Of a stretch of 64,000 nucleotides of DNA, positions 8,211 to 17,012 are shown piece by piece. The DNA comes from UBA7236 sp964463165 (GTDB lineage Bacteria; Bacteroidota; Bacteroidia; Chitinophagales; BACL12), in assembly GCA_964463165.1 (NCBI GenBank), contig CAYXBK010000020.1:1-64000 (forward strand), in the 5' to 3' direction. A model generated the notes under the pieces. The model was not told the DNA's origin and did no database searches. It saw only the letters and a program-made list of their open reading frames with translations. Position numbers and translations under genes: made by a program. Numbering within the stretch: the first letter of the stretch is position 1; the number at the start of each line of letters is the position of its first letter.

Positions 8211-8783
8211 TTATTTTTTTGCAGACGGCAGTAATACGGCATCCACAACATAAATAATTCCATTTGCAGCCGGAATTTCAGCGATGATATTTGCCGAACC
8301 GTTCACAATTTTTTTACCGTCTTTCACACTGATCGTAATATTATCTCCATTCGCCATACCGATCGAAAGGCCATCAGTTAAATATTCGTTTTTATATACA
8401 CCCACTGCAACATGATATTCCAGAATATTCTGCAGATCTGCTTTGCTTTTATCTTCCATTAAACCGTCGAGTGTTTCTTTCGGTAATTTTCCGAACGCCG
8501 TATTGGTTGGTGCAAAAACTGTAAAGGGTCCGTTATTGGAAAGATCATCTGCATAATCTGCTTGTTGCAATGCTGCAACTAGTGTTGTATGATCCGGTGA
8601 ACCCACCGCAATTTTCACAATGTTTTTTTGTGAATCATCATCAGCAACCGCATCCTGCCCACCTGTGATTTGTTGCGATTTTACCGCACTGCTCTCATCT
8701 GAAGCAGTAGAATTATTTTCCGAACAGGAAGTTGTAAGAAAAATAATTAAAAGAAGCGGTAGAATGAATTTAATCGTTTTCAT
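8211..8783 (-). CDS. Fasciclin (FAS1) domain lipoprotein
   Basis: The 190-residue protein has a lipoprotein signal ending in Thr-Thr-Ser-Cys, an acidic Ser/Asp linker, and a FAS1 domain from about residue 57 to the end. The FAS1 motifs are the H1-like 'GPFTVFAPTNTAFGKLP' region, the later 'YHV' and the 'AANGIIYVVDAVLLP' end. FAS1 domains mediate adhesion or protein-protein contact and have no known enzymatic role. Its place 24 bp after nosZ suggests a surface partner for N2O reductase or its electron donors, but that is inference. The ATG at 8783 was chosen over an in-frame GTG two codons upstream. Confidence 0.88.
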   Translation of the reverse strand: MKTIKFILPLLLIIFLTTSCSENNSTASDESSAVKSQQITGGQDAVADDDSQKNIVKIAVGSPDHTTLVAALQQADYADDLSNNGPFTVFAPTNTAFGKLPKETLDGLMEDKSKADLQNILEYHVAVGVYKNEYLTDGLSIGMANGDNITISVKDGKKIVNGSANIIAEIPAANGIIYVVDAVLLPSAKK

Positions 8784-8807
8784 ATGCACTTTTTTACATG
8801 ATCAATT

Positions 8808-10766
8808 TTATTTTTCAGCTGTTTTTATATTTGTTCCGAATGTGAGCGGAGTTGATGAACCCGCAGGTGACACACGCACATAACCCTGCATTTCCTGGTG
8901 CAGTGCCGAACAAAAATCGGTGCAATAAAATGGATACACTCCAACTGTTTTAGGCTCCCATAGGATGGTTCTTGTTTCACCCGGCATAATTAAAACCTCT
9001 GCATTGTTTGCTCCTTTAATTGCAAACCCATGCGGCGCATCCCAATCCTGTTCTAGATTTGTGATATGGAAATAAACAATATCACCTGTTTTAATCCCTT
9101 CGATATTATCAGGTGCAAAATGTGAACGGATGGAAGTCATATACACATGCACTTCTTTTCCATTGCGTTCAACTCTCGCATCCTTTTCACTTTTTGTTGC
9201 ATACGGATTTTGATTTTCTTCTATTTTATAAAACTTCACTGAATTTGGTTTTATTAAATCAGCACTTACGGCTTGCGCATAATGCGGTTCACCGATGGTT
9301 GGAAAATCAAGTAATAATTCCATTTTATTTCCTGTGATGGAATATAATTGAGCAGATTGCGTTAAAGACGGGCCTGTAGGTAAGTAGCGATCCTTTGTAA
9401 TTTTATTCAAGGCAATTACGTATTTACCAAAAGGTTTTCTAGTATCACCACCCGGTACGCAAAGGTGTCCGATTGAATAATAGGTCGGAATTCTGTCAAC
9501 CACTTCCTGTGTTGCAACTTTCCATTTTGTTATTTCTGATGAAACAAAGAATGAAGTATATGCAAATCCTTCATTATCAAATTCGGTATGCAGCGGCCCG
9601 AGTCCGCCTTTTTGCACTTCACCCTGTAACACATTTTCATATTTTAATACGGGAATTCCGCCTTGCGCACCTTCAACCGCATTTTGTGCAATTGCATCCT
9701 GCATTTTTTTAAATGAATACACCGGAATTACGGCAGATAATTTTCCGCCGGCACAGAAAAATTCACCGGTTGGATCTACATCGCAACCATGCGGAGATTT
9801 CGGACAAGGAATAAAATACAGACAATCTTTTAATGCATCGGATGTTGCTGTATTTATTTCTGTATAATTTTCTGAAACAACTGATCCGGTTTTTTCATTC
9901 ATATAATTATGTTTCACATTTATTGAAGCTTTTGTGCCTTTACCGGCATTCATATATTCTTCAATTTTTTTCCAGTTCACGGCAAGAATATAATCTTTGT
10001 CTTTCTGACTCGCATTTAATTCCAAAAGTGTATTTGCTTCTTCACTGTTATAGCAGGTGAAAAACATCCATCCGCTGGATGGTCCTTTACCGCTGTGTGC
10101 AAGATCATAATCAAACGGCGGCATAATGATCTGGAAACCCGGACTCATTGTTCCCGAATTCGGATCTATTTTTATAAATGTGATAACACCTTTGAAATTT
10201 TCTTTATAGGAAGAGATCGGCACGTCGGTATTATTTCCGATCGGAATTGAAAAGCGTGATGCACTTACTGCATATTCAGTATTGTCGGTAATAAATGCAG
10301 AAGCGTGATTACCACCTGTATTCGGTATTTCAATAATTTCTTCTGTTTCGAAAGTAGACAGATCAATTCGTGCAATCCGCGGCGTATTATTTCCATTAAT
10401 GAAAACCCATTTACCGTTTATTTCACCATTTGTTTGCGATAATTCAGGGTGATGCGCATCGTCCCATGGAATATAACCGTACGACGTATTCAGCATATCC
10501 CTTGTTTCTTCGCTGAATCCATATCCCGTTTCTGCATCTAAAGAAAAAACAGGAATTACTTTGAATAATCTGCCGGAAGGAATTCCATAAACTGAAACCT
10601 GTCCGCTGAAACCACCGGATGCGAACATATAAAATTCATCATAGTTACCCGGTGCAACATATACTTTTGAGGCAGCATCTCCCGAAGCTACACTCATACT
10701 TGTTTTGGGCTTACATCCATACGTGAAGGATATTAAAACCAGAACAATAAAACTGAGCTTTTTCAT
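8808..10766 (-). CDS. nosZ: Nitrous oxide reductase NosZ, clade II (Sec/lipoprotein type)
   Basis: The 652-residue enzyme reduces N2O to N2. The N-terminal seven-bladed propeller carries the CuZ-ligand candidates His105, His106, His154, His326, His393, His434 and His495. The C-terminal cupredoxin domain binds CuA through His579, Cys615, Cys619, His623 and Met626 (C-x3-C-x3-H-x2-M). The signal peptide is a short Sec type with a Cys at residue 18 (Thr-Tyr-Gly-Cys), with no twin-arginine motif. This marks the atypical clade II, and a lipid anchor is possible. It follows a cytochrome c gene by 30 bp and precedes the fasciclin gene. All copper ligands appear present, so the enzyme should be functional. 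Confidence 0.96.
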   Translation of the reverse strand: MKKLSFIVLVLISFTYGCKPKTSMSVASGDAASKVYVAPGNYDEFYMFASGGFSGQVSVYGIPSGRLFKVIPVFSLDAETGYGFSEETRDMLNTSYGYIPWDDAHHPELSQTNGEINGKWVFINGNNTPRIARIDLSTFETEEIIEIPNTGGNHASAFITDNTEYAVSASRFSIPIGNNTDVPISSYKENFKGVITFIKIDPNSGTMSPGFQIIMPPFDYDLAHSGKGPSSGWMFFTCYNSEEANTLLELNASQKDKDYILAVNWKKIEEYMNAGKGTKASINVKHNYMNEKTGSVVSENYTEINTATSDALKDCLYFIPCPKSPHGCDVDPTGEFFCAGGKLSAVIPVYSFKKMQDAIAQNAVEGAQGGIPVLKYENVLQGEVQKGGLGPLHTEFDNEGFAYTSFFVSSEITKWKVATQEVVDRIPTYYSIGHLCVPGGDTRKPFGKYVIALNKITKDRYLPTGPSLTQSAQLYSITGNKMELLLDFPTIGEPHYAQAVSADLIKPNSVKFYKIEENQNPYATKSEKDARVERNGKEVHVYMTSIRSHFAPDNIEGIKTGDIVYFHITNLEQDWDAPHGFAIKGANNAEVLIMPGETRTILWEPKTVGVYPFYCTDFCSALHQEMQGYVRVSPAGSSTPLTFGTNIKTAEK

Positions 10767-10796
10767 TTTAAAATATTTTAGAGTGATCGGTTAGAA

Positions 10797-11285
10797 TTAT
10801 TTTTCTCCATCATTGCTCCGCATAAATTCGAGCACGTCGCGGGCATCACCAATTGATACATTTTGATTCGGCATGCGTGTAAGACAGAGTTCAAGTAATT
10901 TTTGTGCTTCAGGATCCCGTTCGAGCATGACATCGGCATTTGTGATCATATTCATGATCCATTCGGGTTTGCGCAGTTTTGTAACACCCGCCCAGCCGGG
11001 TCCTACAAGCCTTTCGTCGGTGAGTTTATGACACGCAGAACATTTCATATCATAAATAGCCTGACCTCTTTTCACACGATCCTGTTCAATTGGTGTGTTC
11101 AGCGTAACTGTTTTTATTTCACCGATTCCTTTTCCTTCCTGCAGCATTTTTTCCTGGTCGGTTTCGGCGCTGAACATACTTTTGGGTTTTTCTCCGCCCG
11201 CGGGAGATGTGGTTTCCTTCTTGCCGCAAGCGATCATGAAAAACAAAAAACCTGCAATTGATACAATTGTGATAGTTTTTTTCAT
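10797..11285 (-). CDS. Lipoprotein c-type cytochrome, first gene of the nos cluster
   Basis: The 162-residue protein has a lipoprotein signal (Cys20, Ile-Ala-Cys), a low-complexity linker, and a monohaem cytochrome c domain. The haem-binding site CSACH is at 82-86 and Met138 (Arg-Met-Pro-Asn) is a likely sixth ligand. As the first gene, 30 bp ahead of nosZ, it is a good candidate for the electron donor to the CuA site. Cytochromes c commonly accompany clade II nosZ. Its promoter must lie in the 200-bp gap shared with divergent rmlA. A GAATTTTG element (11307-11314, minus strand) is one mismatch from the -7 consensus. I saw no convincing Fnr-type palindrome. Confidence 0.92.
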   Translation of the reverse strand: MKKTITIVSIAGFLFFMIACGKKETTSPAGGEKPKSMFSAETDQEKMLQEGKGIGEIKTVTLNTPIEQDRVKRGQAIYDMKCSACHKLTDERLVGPGWAGVTKLRKPEWIMNMITNADVMLERDPEAQKLLELCLTRMPNQNVSIGDARDVLEFMRSNDGEK

Positions 11286-11467
11286 AGATGTTTATTTAGA
11301 ATAAATCAAAATTCGCCTTGCATCAATTCAGGGCTTATGATGATTGTCATAATAAATTGCGATAAATGTCATCCCGCAGTGGGTTTATCAGATCTCCAAA
11401 ACATGCGTTTTACCAACAGTAAATCTGCATATTGCTGGGAGAACGGGATTGTTCGGGGCTGTTTGAA

Positions 11468-11475
11468 TATCTTTG
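11468..11475 (+). promoter_or_regulatory. -7 promoter element TATCTTTG ahead of rmlA
   Basis: A perfect match to the Bacteroidota -7 consensus TAnnTTTG, 14 bp before the GTG at 11490. Transcription would start around 11480, which excludes the upstream in-frame ATG codons and supports the GTG start. Confidence 0.6.
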
Positions 11476-11489
11476 CGCAAAACAATTTT

Positions 11490-12353
11490 GTGAAAGGAAT
11501 CATACTTGCAGGCGGCTCAGGAACGAGGCTCCATCCTATAACACTCGCAATCAGTAAACAACTGATGCCGATCTATGATAAGCCAATGATCTATTATCCG
11601 TTATCTACGCTGATGATGGCCGGAATAAATGAAATACTCATTATCTCCACACCATACGACCTGCCGGGTTTCCAGAGATTGTTGGGAGACGGTTCCCGTA
11701 TCGGCTGCAATTTCCAGTACAAGGAACAGCCTTCACCCGACGGACTTGCCCAGGCATTTACGCTGGGTTCCGAATTTATCGGGAAAGATAAAGTTGCACT
11801 TGTGCTGGGAGATAATATTTTTTACGGAGGAGGTTTGGGAGAATTGCTCACGGAAAATAATAATCCCGATGGCGGAATTATTTATGCGTACCATGTAAGT
11901 GATCCTGAACGGTACGGTGTTGTTGAATTTGATTCGGAAGGAAAAGTAATTTCTATTGAAGAAAAACCGAAACAACCAAAAAGTAATTATGCTGTTCCGG
12001 GTTTATATTTCTACGATAATGAAGTTGTTGAAATTGCACAACATTTAAAACCAAGCGCAAGAGGTGAATATGAAATTACGGATGTAAATAAGGCATATTT
12101 AAATAAAGGAAAATTAAAAGTAAGTGTGCTGCCCCGCGGCACCGCCTGGTTCGATACCGGCACGGTTGATTCTTTAATGCAGGCTTCACAATTTATTCAG
12201 GTGATCGAACAAAGGCAGGGATTGAATATCGGATGTATTGAAGAAATTGCTTACAGAAAGAAATTTATCAATGCATTGGAGCTCGAAAAAATTGCACAGC
12301 CGCTGATGAAAAGTGGCTATGGGCAGTATTTATTGAAAATAATTAAAGCATGA
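11490..12353 (+). CDS. rmlA: Glucose-1-phosphate thymidylyltransferase
   Basis: RmlA couples dTTP and glucose-1-phosphate to dTDP-glucose, the first step to dTDP-rhamnose and other deoxysugars of surface polysaccharides. The 287-residue protein opens with KGIILAGGSGTRL, the nucleotide-binding loop, followed by Ser-Lys-Gln-Leu-Met-Pro-Ile-Tyr-Asp-Lys-Pro-Met. It also contains LVLGDNIFYG and Glu-Lys-Pro. The frame is open back to 11337, but that 51-residue extension has no family resemblance. The GTG at 11490 gives the normal N terminus and length and sits just after a -7 box. galE follows 114 bp downstream, and rmlB/C/D are not in the window. Confidence 0.94.
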   Translation: MKGIILAGGSGTRLHPITLAISKQLMPIYDKPMIYYPLSTLMMAGINEILIISTPYDLPGFQRLLGDGSRIGCNFQYKEQPSPDGLAQAFTLGSEFIGKDKVALVLGDNIFYGGGLGELLTENNNPDGGIIYAYHVSDPERYGVVEFDSEGKVISIEEKPKQPKSNYAVPGLYFYDNEVVEIAQHLKPSARGEYEITDVNKAYLNKGKLKVSVLPRGTAWFDTGTVDSLMQASQFIQVIEQRQGLNIGCIEEIAYRKKFINALELEKIAQPLMKSGYGQYLLKIIKA

Positions 12354-12467
12354 AAGAAACAGTCTGCGGTCTTCTGTCTTCGGTCATCGGTCCGCAATCT
12401 GTGGTCTTCAATAGTCTGGAACAAATATCTCTATTCTCACTACTCAATACCCATTACTATTTTCTAA
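12354..12467. repeat. Low-complexity gap with CGGTCTGCGGTCTTC-type words
   Basis: The rmlA-galE spacer contains degenerate repeats of GTCTGCGGTCTTC / GTCTTCGGTCATCGGTCC, followed by a CTCACTACTCAATACC run. The same vocabulary forms a long inverted repeat before adk (32874-33009). No gene or clear terminator is visible. Confidence 0.55.
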
Positions 12468-13502
12468 ATGAACAAAAATAAAATTCTCATCACCGGCGGT
12501 TGCGGATATATCGGTTCACATACCGCTGTAGATTTATTGAATAAAGGGTATGAGGTAATTTCTATTGATAATTTTTCGCGATCAAAAACAATTGTGCCCG
12601 ACAGAATTCGCGAGATCACCGGAAAAGAATTTCAGAATTACAGAGTAGATTGCCGTGACCTGCCGAAGATCAGAAATATTGTTTCATCGCATCCTGATCT
12701 CCTCGGTATTATACATTTTGCCGCATTTAAATCGGTAAATGAATCTTTAAAAAACCCATTGGTTTATTTCGACAATAATTTAAATTCCACAATCAATTTA
12801 TTGCGCATTACAGATGAATTCGAAATCCCTTATTTTGTTTTTTCATCATCGTGCAGCGTATATGGAAATACGAGCGAACTACCGGTAAAAGAATCGACAC
12901 CGGTTGCAACACCCGAATCAATTTATGGCTGGACAAAGCTGATCGGCGAACAAATGATCGAATCGAATGCACGAAATTCAAAAGCGCAATTTATTTCACT
13001 GCGGTATTTTAATCCGGTGGGGGCACATGAAAGTAATTTGCTTGGTGAAATCCCTTTCAGCACACCCGAAAATCTTGTTCCGAATATTACACAAACAGCA
13101 GTTGGTAAACGTGAATCTTTTATTGTGCACGGAAATGATTACCCGACCCGCGACGGAAGTTGTGTGCGTGATTATCTGCATGTGATGGATATTGCTGAAG
13201 CACATACGGCAGCACTGCAATATCTTGCAGCCGGGAAACAATTAACCAATTATGATATTATAAATCTTGGAAGCGGGGAAGGAATTACCGTACTGGAATT
13301 AATACATTCATTTGAAAAAGTAAGCGGGAAGAAATTAAATTATGTGATCGGGCCCCGCCGTGAAGGCGATGTGGTTGCAATTTATGCCGATAATTCAAAA
13401 GCCAAAGAACTCCTCAACTGGGATTGCAAAAGAAATATTGATGATATGATGCGCACGGCCTGGAATTGGGAACTTGAAATGGAAAGAGAAAACTTAAATT
13501 AA
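12468..13502 (+). CDS. galE: UDP-glucose 4-epimerase
   Basis: A 344-residue short-chain dehydrogenase/reductase of the extended type. The NAD-binding GGCGYIGSH motif is near the N terminus, followed by HFAAFKSV, the catalytic Ser in FSSSCSVYG, and the YGWTK Tyr-x3-Lys pair. It interconverts UDP-glucose and UDP-galactose for surface polysaccharides and galactose use. It is likely co-expressed with rmlA upstream and may be with terC, which begins 22 bp downstream. Length and motifs are complete. Confidence 0.94.
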   Translation: MNKNKILITGGCGYIGSHTAVDLLNKGYEVISIDNFSRSKTIVPDRIREITGKEFQNYRVDCRDLPKIRNIVSSHPDLLGIIHFAAFKSVNESLKNPLVYFDNNLNSTINLLRITDEFEIPYFVFSSSCSVYGNTSELPVKESTPVATPESIYGWTKLIGEQMIESNARNSKAQFISLRYFNPVGAHESNLLGEIPFSTPENLVPNITQTAVGKRESFIVHGNDYPTRDGSCVRDYLHVMDIAEAHTAALQYLAAGKQLTNYDIINLGSGEGITVLELIHSFEKVSGKKLNYVIGPRREGDVVAIYADNSKAKELLNWDCKRNIDDMMRTAWNWELEMERENLN

Positions 13503-13524
13503 TTCAAACAAGAATAAATAATAC

Positions 13525-14352
13525 ATGCTACCTGATCTTTTATTATTTGAATTTGTGGAATTTTTCGGGCATACACCTGCAGAAGCGTCTATCATTGTTT
13601 TCAATTTGATATTAATTGAAAGCATGCTGAGTGTTGACAATGCGCTGGTAATGGGAACCATGGTGATGGACCTGCCAAAAAAAGAAAGAGGGAAGGCTTT
13701 GCGCTATGGAATTTTCGGCGCCTATTTTTTCAGGGCACTCGCCCTTTTACTTGCCAATTATTTAATTAAAATATCCTGGTTAAAAGCAGCGGGCGGATTA
13801 TATTTATTATATCTGGCAACTGATTTTTTCAGAAAAAAACCTGTAGATGCCGGTGGTGAAAATGCGTTGTCGAAAGAGAGCAACTGGTTATACAGAAATA
13901 CAGTAGGCAAAGTAGGAAAATTCTGGAGCACCGTGATATTGGTTAATATTATGGACCTTGCATTTTCAATTGATAATGTTTTTGCAGCGGTTGCCTATAC
14001 CGATAATATTTATCTGGTTTGCCTCGGCGTATTTATCGGTATTCTCGCAATTCGGTTTGTTGCGCAAGGTGTAATTAAATTGCTCGAAAGATTTCCTTTT
14101 CTCAATGGATCCGCATTTTTCATTATTGCATTGCTCGGTTTAAAATTGATCTTTTCATTTATTTGTTATGAATACGCCAGCGAAACAGATCTATGCAGGT
14201 TGCTGGAAAATGAAAAAACAGATTTGTATTTTTCACTGATCACGGTATCTATTTTTATCGTGCCGGTCATCACCTCCTGGTTGTTTAATTTTCCAAAGCG
14301 AAATAGTTCCGGGCCTGCAGAGCATGAAGCCGAAACGGAAACCGAAGAATAA
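13525..14352 (+). CDS. TerC-family integral membrane protein
   Basis: The 275-residue protein has seven to nine predicted helices and the duplicated acidic motifs of the TerC/Alx family: ESMLSVDNALVMG near residue 32 and MDLAFSIDNVFAA near residue 150. TerC and Alx proteins are linked to tellurite resistance, and more recently to manganese export and metalation of exported proteins. The conserved Asp residues would line the ion path. The C terminus is a short acidic tail (Glu-Thr-Glu-Thr-Glu-Glu). It follows galE by 22 bp on the same strand and precedes the TMEM175 channel gene. Its real substrate here is unknown. Confidence 0.9.
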   Translation: MLPDLLLFEFVEFFGHTPAEASIIVFNLILIESMLSVDNALVMGTMVMDLPKKERGKALRYGIFGAYFFRALALLLANYLIKISWLKAAGGLYLLYLATDFFRKKPVDAGGENALSKESNWLYRNTVGKVGKFWSTVILVNIMDLAFSIDNVFAAVAYTDNIYLVCLGVFIGILAIRFVAQGVIKLLERFPFLNGSAFFIIALLGLKLIFSFICYEYASETDLCRLLENEKTDLYFSLITVSIFIVPVITSWLFNFPKRNSSGPAEHEAETETEE

Positions 14353-14393
14353 ATTTCCGCACTGTTTGTATTTTTACCGCTAAAATTTTTTCC

Positions 14394-14972
14394 ATGAAGA
14401 AAACAAGACTGGAAGCATTCAGCGACGGCGTAATTGCGATCATCATCACGATCATGGTGCTCGAATTAAATGTTCCGCACGGCACAGACTGGGAAGCGAT
14501 AAAACCGCTGCTTCCTGTTTTAGGAAGTTATTTAATGAGTTTTGTTTATGTCGCAATTTATTGGGGCAATCATCATCATTTACTGCACACGGTGCATCAT
14601 GTTAATGGGAAGATCATGTGGGCAAACGCACATTTATTATTCTGGTTATCTCTCGTTCCTTTTACAACAGCCTGGATGGGTGAAAATAATTTTGCTCCGA
14701 TTACAGTCGCAACTTATTCAGCCTTGTTTTTAATTTGCGGGGGCGCATTCAATATTTTACAAATTTCAATTACAGATCAGCAGCAAAATAATCCGGCATT
14801 AGTGGAAGCGTTGGAGAAAACCGGAAAAAAAGGCCTGATCTCATTTGCACTTTACGCAGCAGCCATTCCCCTTGCTTTTCTGCATGCCGGTATTTCGGGA
14901 TTTATTTTAGTTGCAGTTGCGGTGATGTGGATCATACCGGATAAAAATATTGAAAAGGCACTCAAAGAATAA
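14394..14972 (+). CDS. TMEM175-family potassium channel (DUF1211)
   Basis: The 192-residue protein has six predicted helices. The first carries the family signature RLEAFSDGV (residues 5-13), whose helix forms the pore in bacterial TMEM175 channels. These are single-repeat proteins that assemble as tetramers and conduct K+. A His-rich loop (Gly-Asn-His-His-His-Leu-Leu-His) follows helix 2. It lies 41 bp after terC and may share its transcript. A role in potassium homeostasis is family knowledge and has not been shown for this gene. Confidence 0.9.
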   Translation: MKKTRLEAFSDGVIAIIITIMVLELNVPHGTDWEAIKPLLPVLGSYLMSFVYVAIYWGNHHHLLHTVHHVNGKIMWANAHLLFWLSLVPFTTAWMGENNFAPITVATYSALFLICGGAFNILQISITDQQQNNPALVEALEKTGKKGLISFALYAAAIPLAFLHAGISGFILVAVAVMWIIPDKNIEKALKE

Positions 14973-15031
14973 ACTTGCAAACAGATGACGCTCATTTTCC
15001 CGGATTGATTATTTTACGTTCAGTTTCATAT

Positions 15032-15039
15032 TATATTTG
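15032..15039 (+). promoter_or_regulatory. -7 promoter element TATATTTG
   Basis: A perfect TAnnTTTG match, 5 bp ahead of the ATG at 15045. The transcript would be nearly leaderless unless translation starts further in. A TTG about 23 bp upstream is a possible -33 box. Confidence 0.5.
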
Positions 15040-15044
15040 TAAGC

Positions 15045-15833
15045 ATGCGAAGAGCATTTTTACTTCTGATCATTCTGATTTCCGCGACTTCCGGATTTTC
15101 CTGCAGCTGCGAATTAATTTCATTTTGCGAAACAACTTCCGAACGGCCCGGGGATAATATTTTTAAAATAGTAATTCTAACGGAAGGAGATCATTCGATT
15201 CAGGTTCTGAAACTTGAAACAATAAGAGGTGCAGAAGTAAACGATACACTCATTATTTGGGACGGTACGGATTACGATTGCAATGGAAACATTTCAATGG
15301 CAGCTTCTCAAATTGGTGATCCGGGCGATACATTATTAATCATATTGCCTCTTATTGATTCGATTGAAAATGCATGGGATATTATTGGTGATTATCGTAT
15401 GCCCAACTGGATGTGCAATACATATAAATTGAAAATTGAAAACAACATGATAAGCGGAGATATAAACGGACTCTATCCCTACTATTACCTTGGAAATTAC
15501 AATTATGATACATTTATTGAAAATTGGTTTTTAGGAGATGAAACATGTAGTCTAATTCCCACAACTTTTATAAATGATAACGTAACGGAAGGCATACAAA
15601 TATTTCCAAATCCATCAAATGGACAATTTATTATAAATGTTGAATCACTAACAGGAGAGATTGAATGCAGTGTAACAGATGCATCGGGTCGTGAAATAAT
15701 AAATCAGCATTTATTAAACAAAAGATTTCTAATCGAATTAAATAATTTTCCGGATGGAATATATCTTTTGACGATAAGCCAAAATGATCAAAAATTCATT
15801 ATCGGTTTACTGGTTAAAACAGGAACTAACTGA
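15045..15833 (+). CDS. Secreted protein with T9SS type A sorting domain
   Basis: The 262-residue protein has a Sec signal peptide (about 1-19). A Cys-rich N-terminal part of unknown fold (Cys-Ser-Cys-Glu, then Asp-Cys-Asn) runs to about residue 180. The C-terminal ~75 residues form a Por-secretion tail: it begins QIFPNPSNG, then has a 'VTDASGREI' strand and ends in a lysine-bearing strand (ILLVK-like). The tail directs export across the outer membrane by the type IX system and surface attachment. The function of the passenger is not recognisable. Its stop overlaps the end of the convergent oxidoreductase gene by 8 bp. Confidence 0.82.
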   Translation: MRRAFLLLIILISATSGFSCSCELISFCETTSERPGDNIFKIVILTEGDHSIQVLKLETIRGAEVNDTLIIWDGTDYDCNGNISMAASQIGDPGDTLLIILPLIDSIENAWDIIGDYRMPNWMCNTYKLKIENNMISGDINGLYPYYYLGNYNYDTFIENWFLGDETCSLIPTTFINDNVTEGIQIFPNPSNGQFIINVESLTGEIECSVTDASGREIINQHLLNKRFLIELNNFPDGIYLLTISQNDQKFIIGLLVKTGTN

Positions 15834-16950
15834 TTGTCATTTTGTACTGAATTCCTCTCTTTTCAAGATAGGAAATCATTTCTTTAAAATTATTTTCATC
15901 TTCTCCCACAAATTCAGGCGTTGCAACTCCTTTGGATGTAAATTTATTTTCCAGAATCAATCTTGCAGCTCCCGTGCAGGTATATCCTGTTGTGCGGGCC
16001 ATGGAAGATGTTTTTGTTGCGGGATCATATCTGTCGAATAAATCGTAAGTATATGTGATTTGTTTACCGTGTTCTTTTCCTGAAACAATTACACGCATCA
16101 CAGTAAATTCATGTTCTTCATCACCTAATTTCCATTGCGGGAATAATAATTTACTTGAAAGGTCAAGCGGCCGTATTTTATTTCCTTTCACTTCAATTTC
16201 ATCTTTACTGAAAAATCCCGACTCCCTGAAAACTTTCATTAATTCAATATGTCCCGGATAACGCAATGTGCGTTCGATCATATTCGGAATATGCGGCATT
16301 GTTTTAATTAATGAACGGAGGCCATCCGAATTAAATGCTTCGAGTGTTCCCACTTCTTTAAATTCCATTAATTCAGGTTCGCTCAGAGCGGGTTTAATTA
16401 CAATTTTACCATCTTTTACAAAACGAGCGGGCCGCGTATATTCTTCCAGTACATCTATCGGTGAAAACGGCGCTTTGTATTCATAAGGCCATATTCTTGC
16501 GGCAGGTAATCCGCCAACCAGACAAATAAAATCATCCACCTGCATGCGTTTATTATGATAACCGAGAATAATATTGTCCATACCCGGCGCAACACCGATA
16601 TCCATAACGGCTGTTACATTTTTTTCTTTTGCAAGTGCATCCAGCAGGAAGGGGTCTTCATCAAAAAATGAAATATCGCTCGTGTTTTTGCCGGCGCTGA
16701 TCACTGTTTTAAAAGTTTCAAATCCCATAAAACCCGGAACCGCTCCGATCACCAGATCCTTATCCGCAATTATTTCATTTATTTTATTCTTGTCGCTCAG
16801 GTCAGCCTTGATTGTTTTTATTGAATGATCTAAAAGACGTGTAAGATTTTCTTCACTGATATCTGCTGAAGTCACTTCATAATCTTTGCAGAGGTCGATC
16901 GCCATTGCACGTCCTACCATTCCTGCACCTAATACAATTATTTTTTTCAT
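15826..16950 (-). CDS. Saccharopine dehydrogenase-like / lysine dehydrogenase-like oxidoreductase
   Basis: The 374-residue protein has an N-terminal Rossmann fold (LGAGMVGRAMA, residues 7-17) and an alpha/beta C-terminal domain containing GVAPGMDNI. The latter is typical of the saccharopine dehydrogenase family, including L-lysine 6-dehydrogenases and carboxynorspermidine-type enzymes. The likely chemistry is NAD(P)-dependent oxidation or formation of a secondary amine or amino group at lysine-like substrates. The exact substrate cannot be set by eye. It is divergent from tag and convergent with the T9SS protein gene. A KamA-like gene 0.6 kb away also acts on lysine-type substrates, but an opposing gene lies between, so a shared pathway is only a guess. 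Confidence 0.8.
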   Translation of the reverse strand: MKKIIVLGAGMVGRAMAIDLCKDYEVTSADISEENLTRLLDHSIKTIKADLSDKNKINEIIADKDLVIGAVPGFMGFETFKTVISAGKNTSDISFFDEDPFLLDALAKEKNVTAVMDIGVAPGMDNIILGYHNKRMQVDDFICLVGGLPAARIWPYEYKAPFSPIDVLEEYTRPARFVKDGKIVIKPALSEPELMEFKEVGTLEAFNSDGLRSLIKTMPHIPNMIERTLRYPGHIELMKVFRESGFFSKDEIEVKGNKIRPLDLSSKLLFPQWKLGDEEHEFTVMRVIVSGKEHGKQITYTYDLFDRYDPATKTSSMARTTGYTCTGAARLILENKFTSKGVATPEFVGEDENNFKEMISYLEKRGIQYKMTIS

Positions 16951-17012
16951 AGCAATTTAATAAAGGATAAAAATAAATGATTTCGCCCGATTATTTTTAC
17001 GGAAAAAACAGA

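Noticed and set aside
11286..11489. Fnr-type site (TTGAT-N4-ATCAA) controlling the nos cluster
   Set aside because: TTGAT and TTTTGAT half-sites occur, but not in palindromic spacing.
11337..11489. N-terminal extension of RmlA from the upstream ATG
   Set aside because: The extension lacks family similarity and precedes a perfect -7 box at 11468-11475. The GTG at 11490 gives the standard protein.
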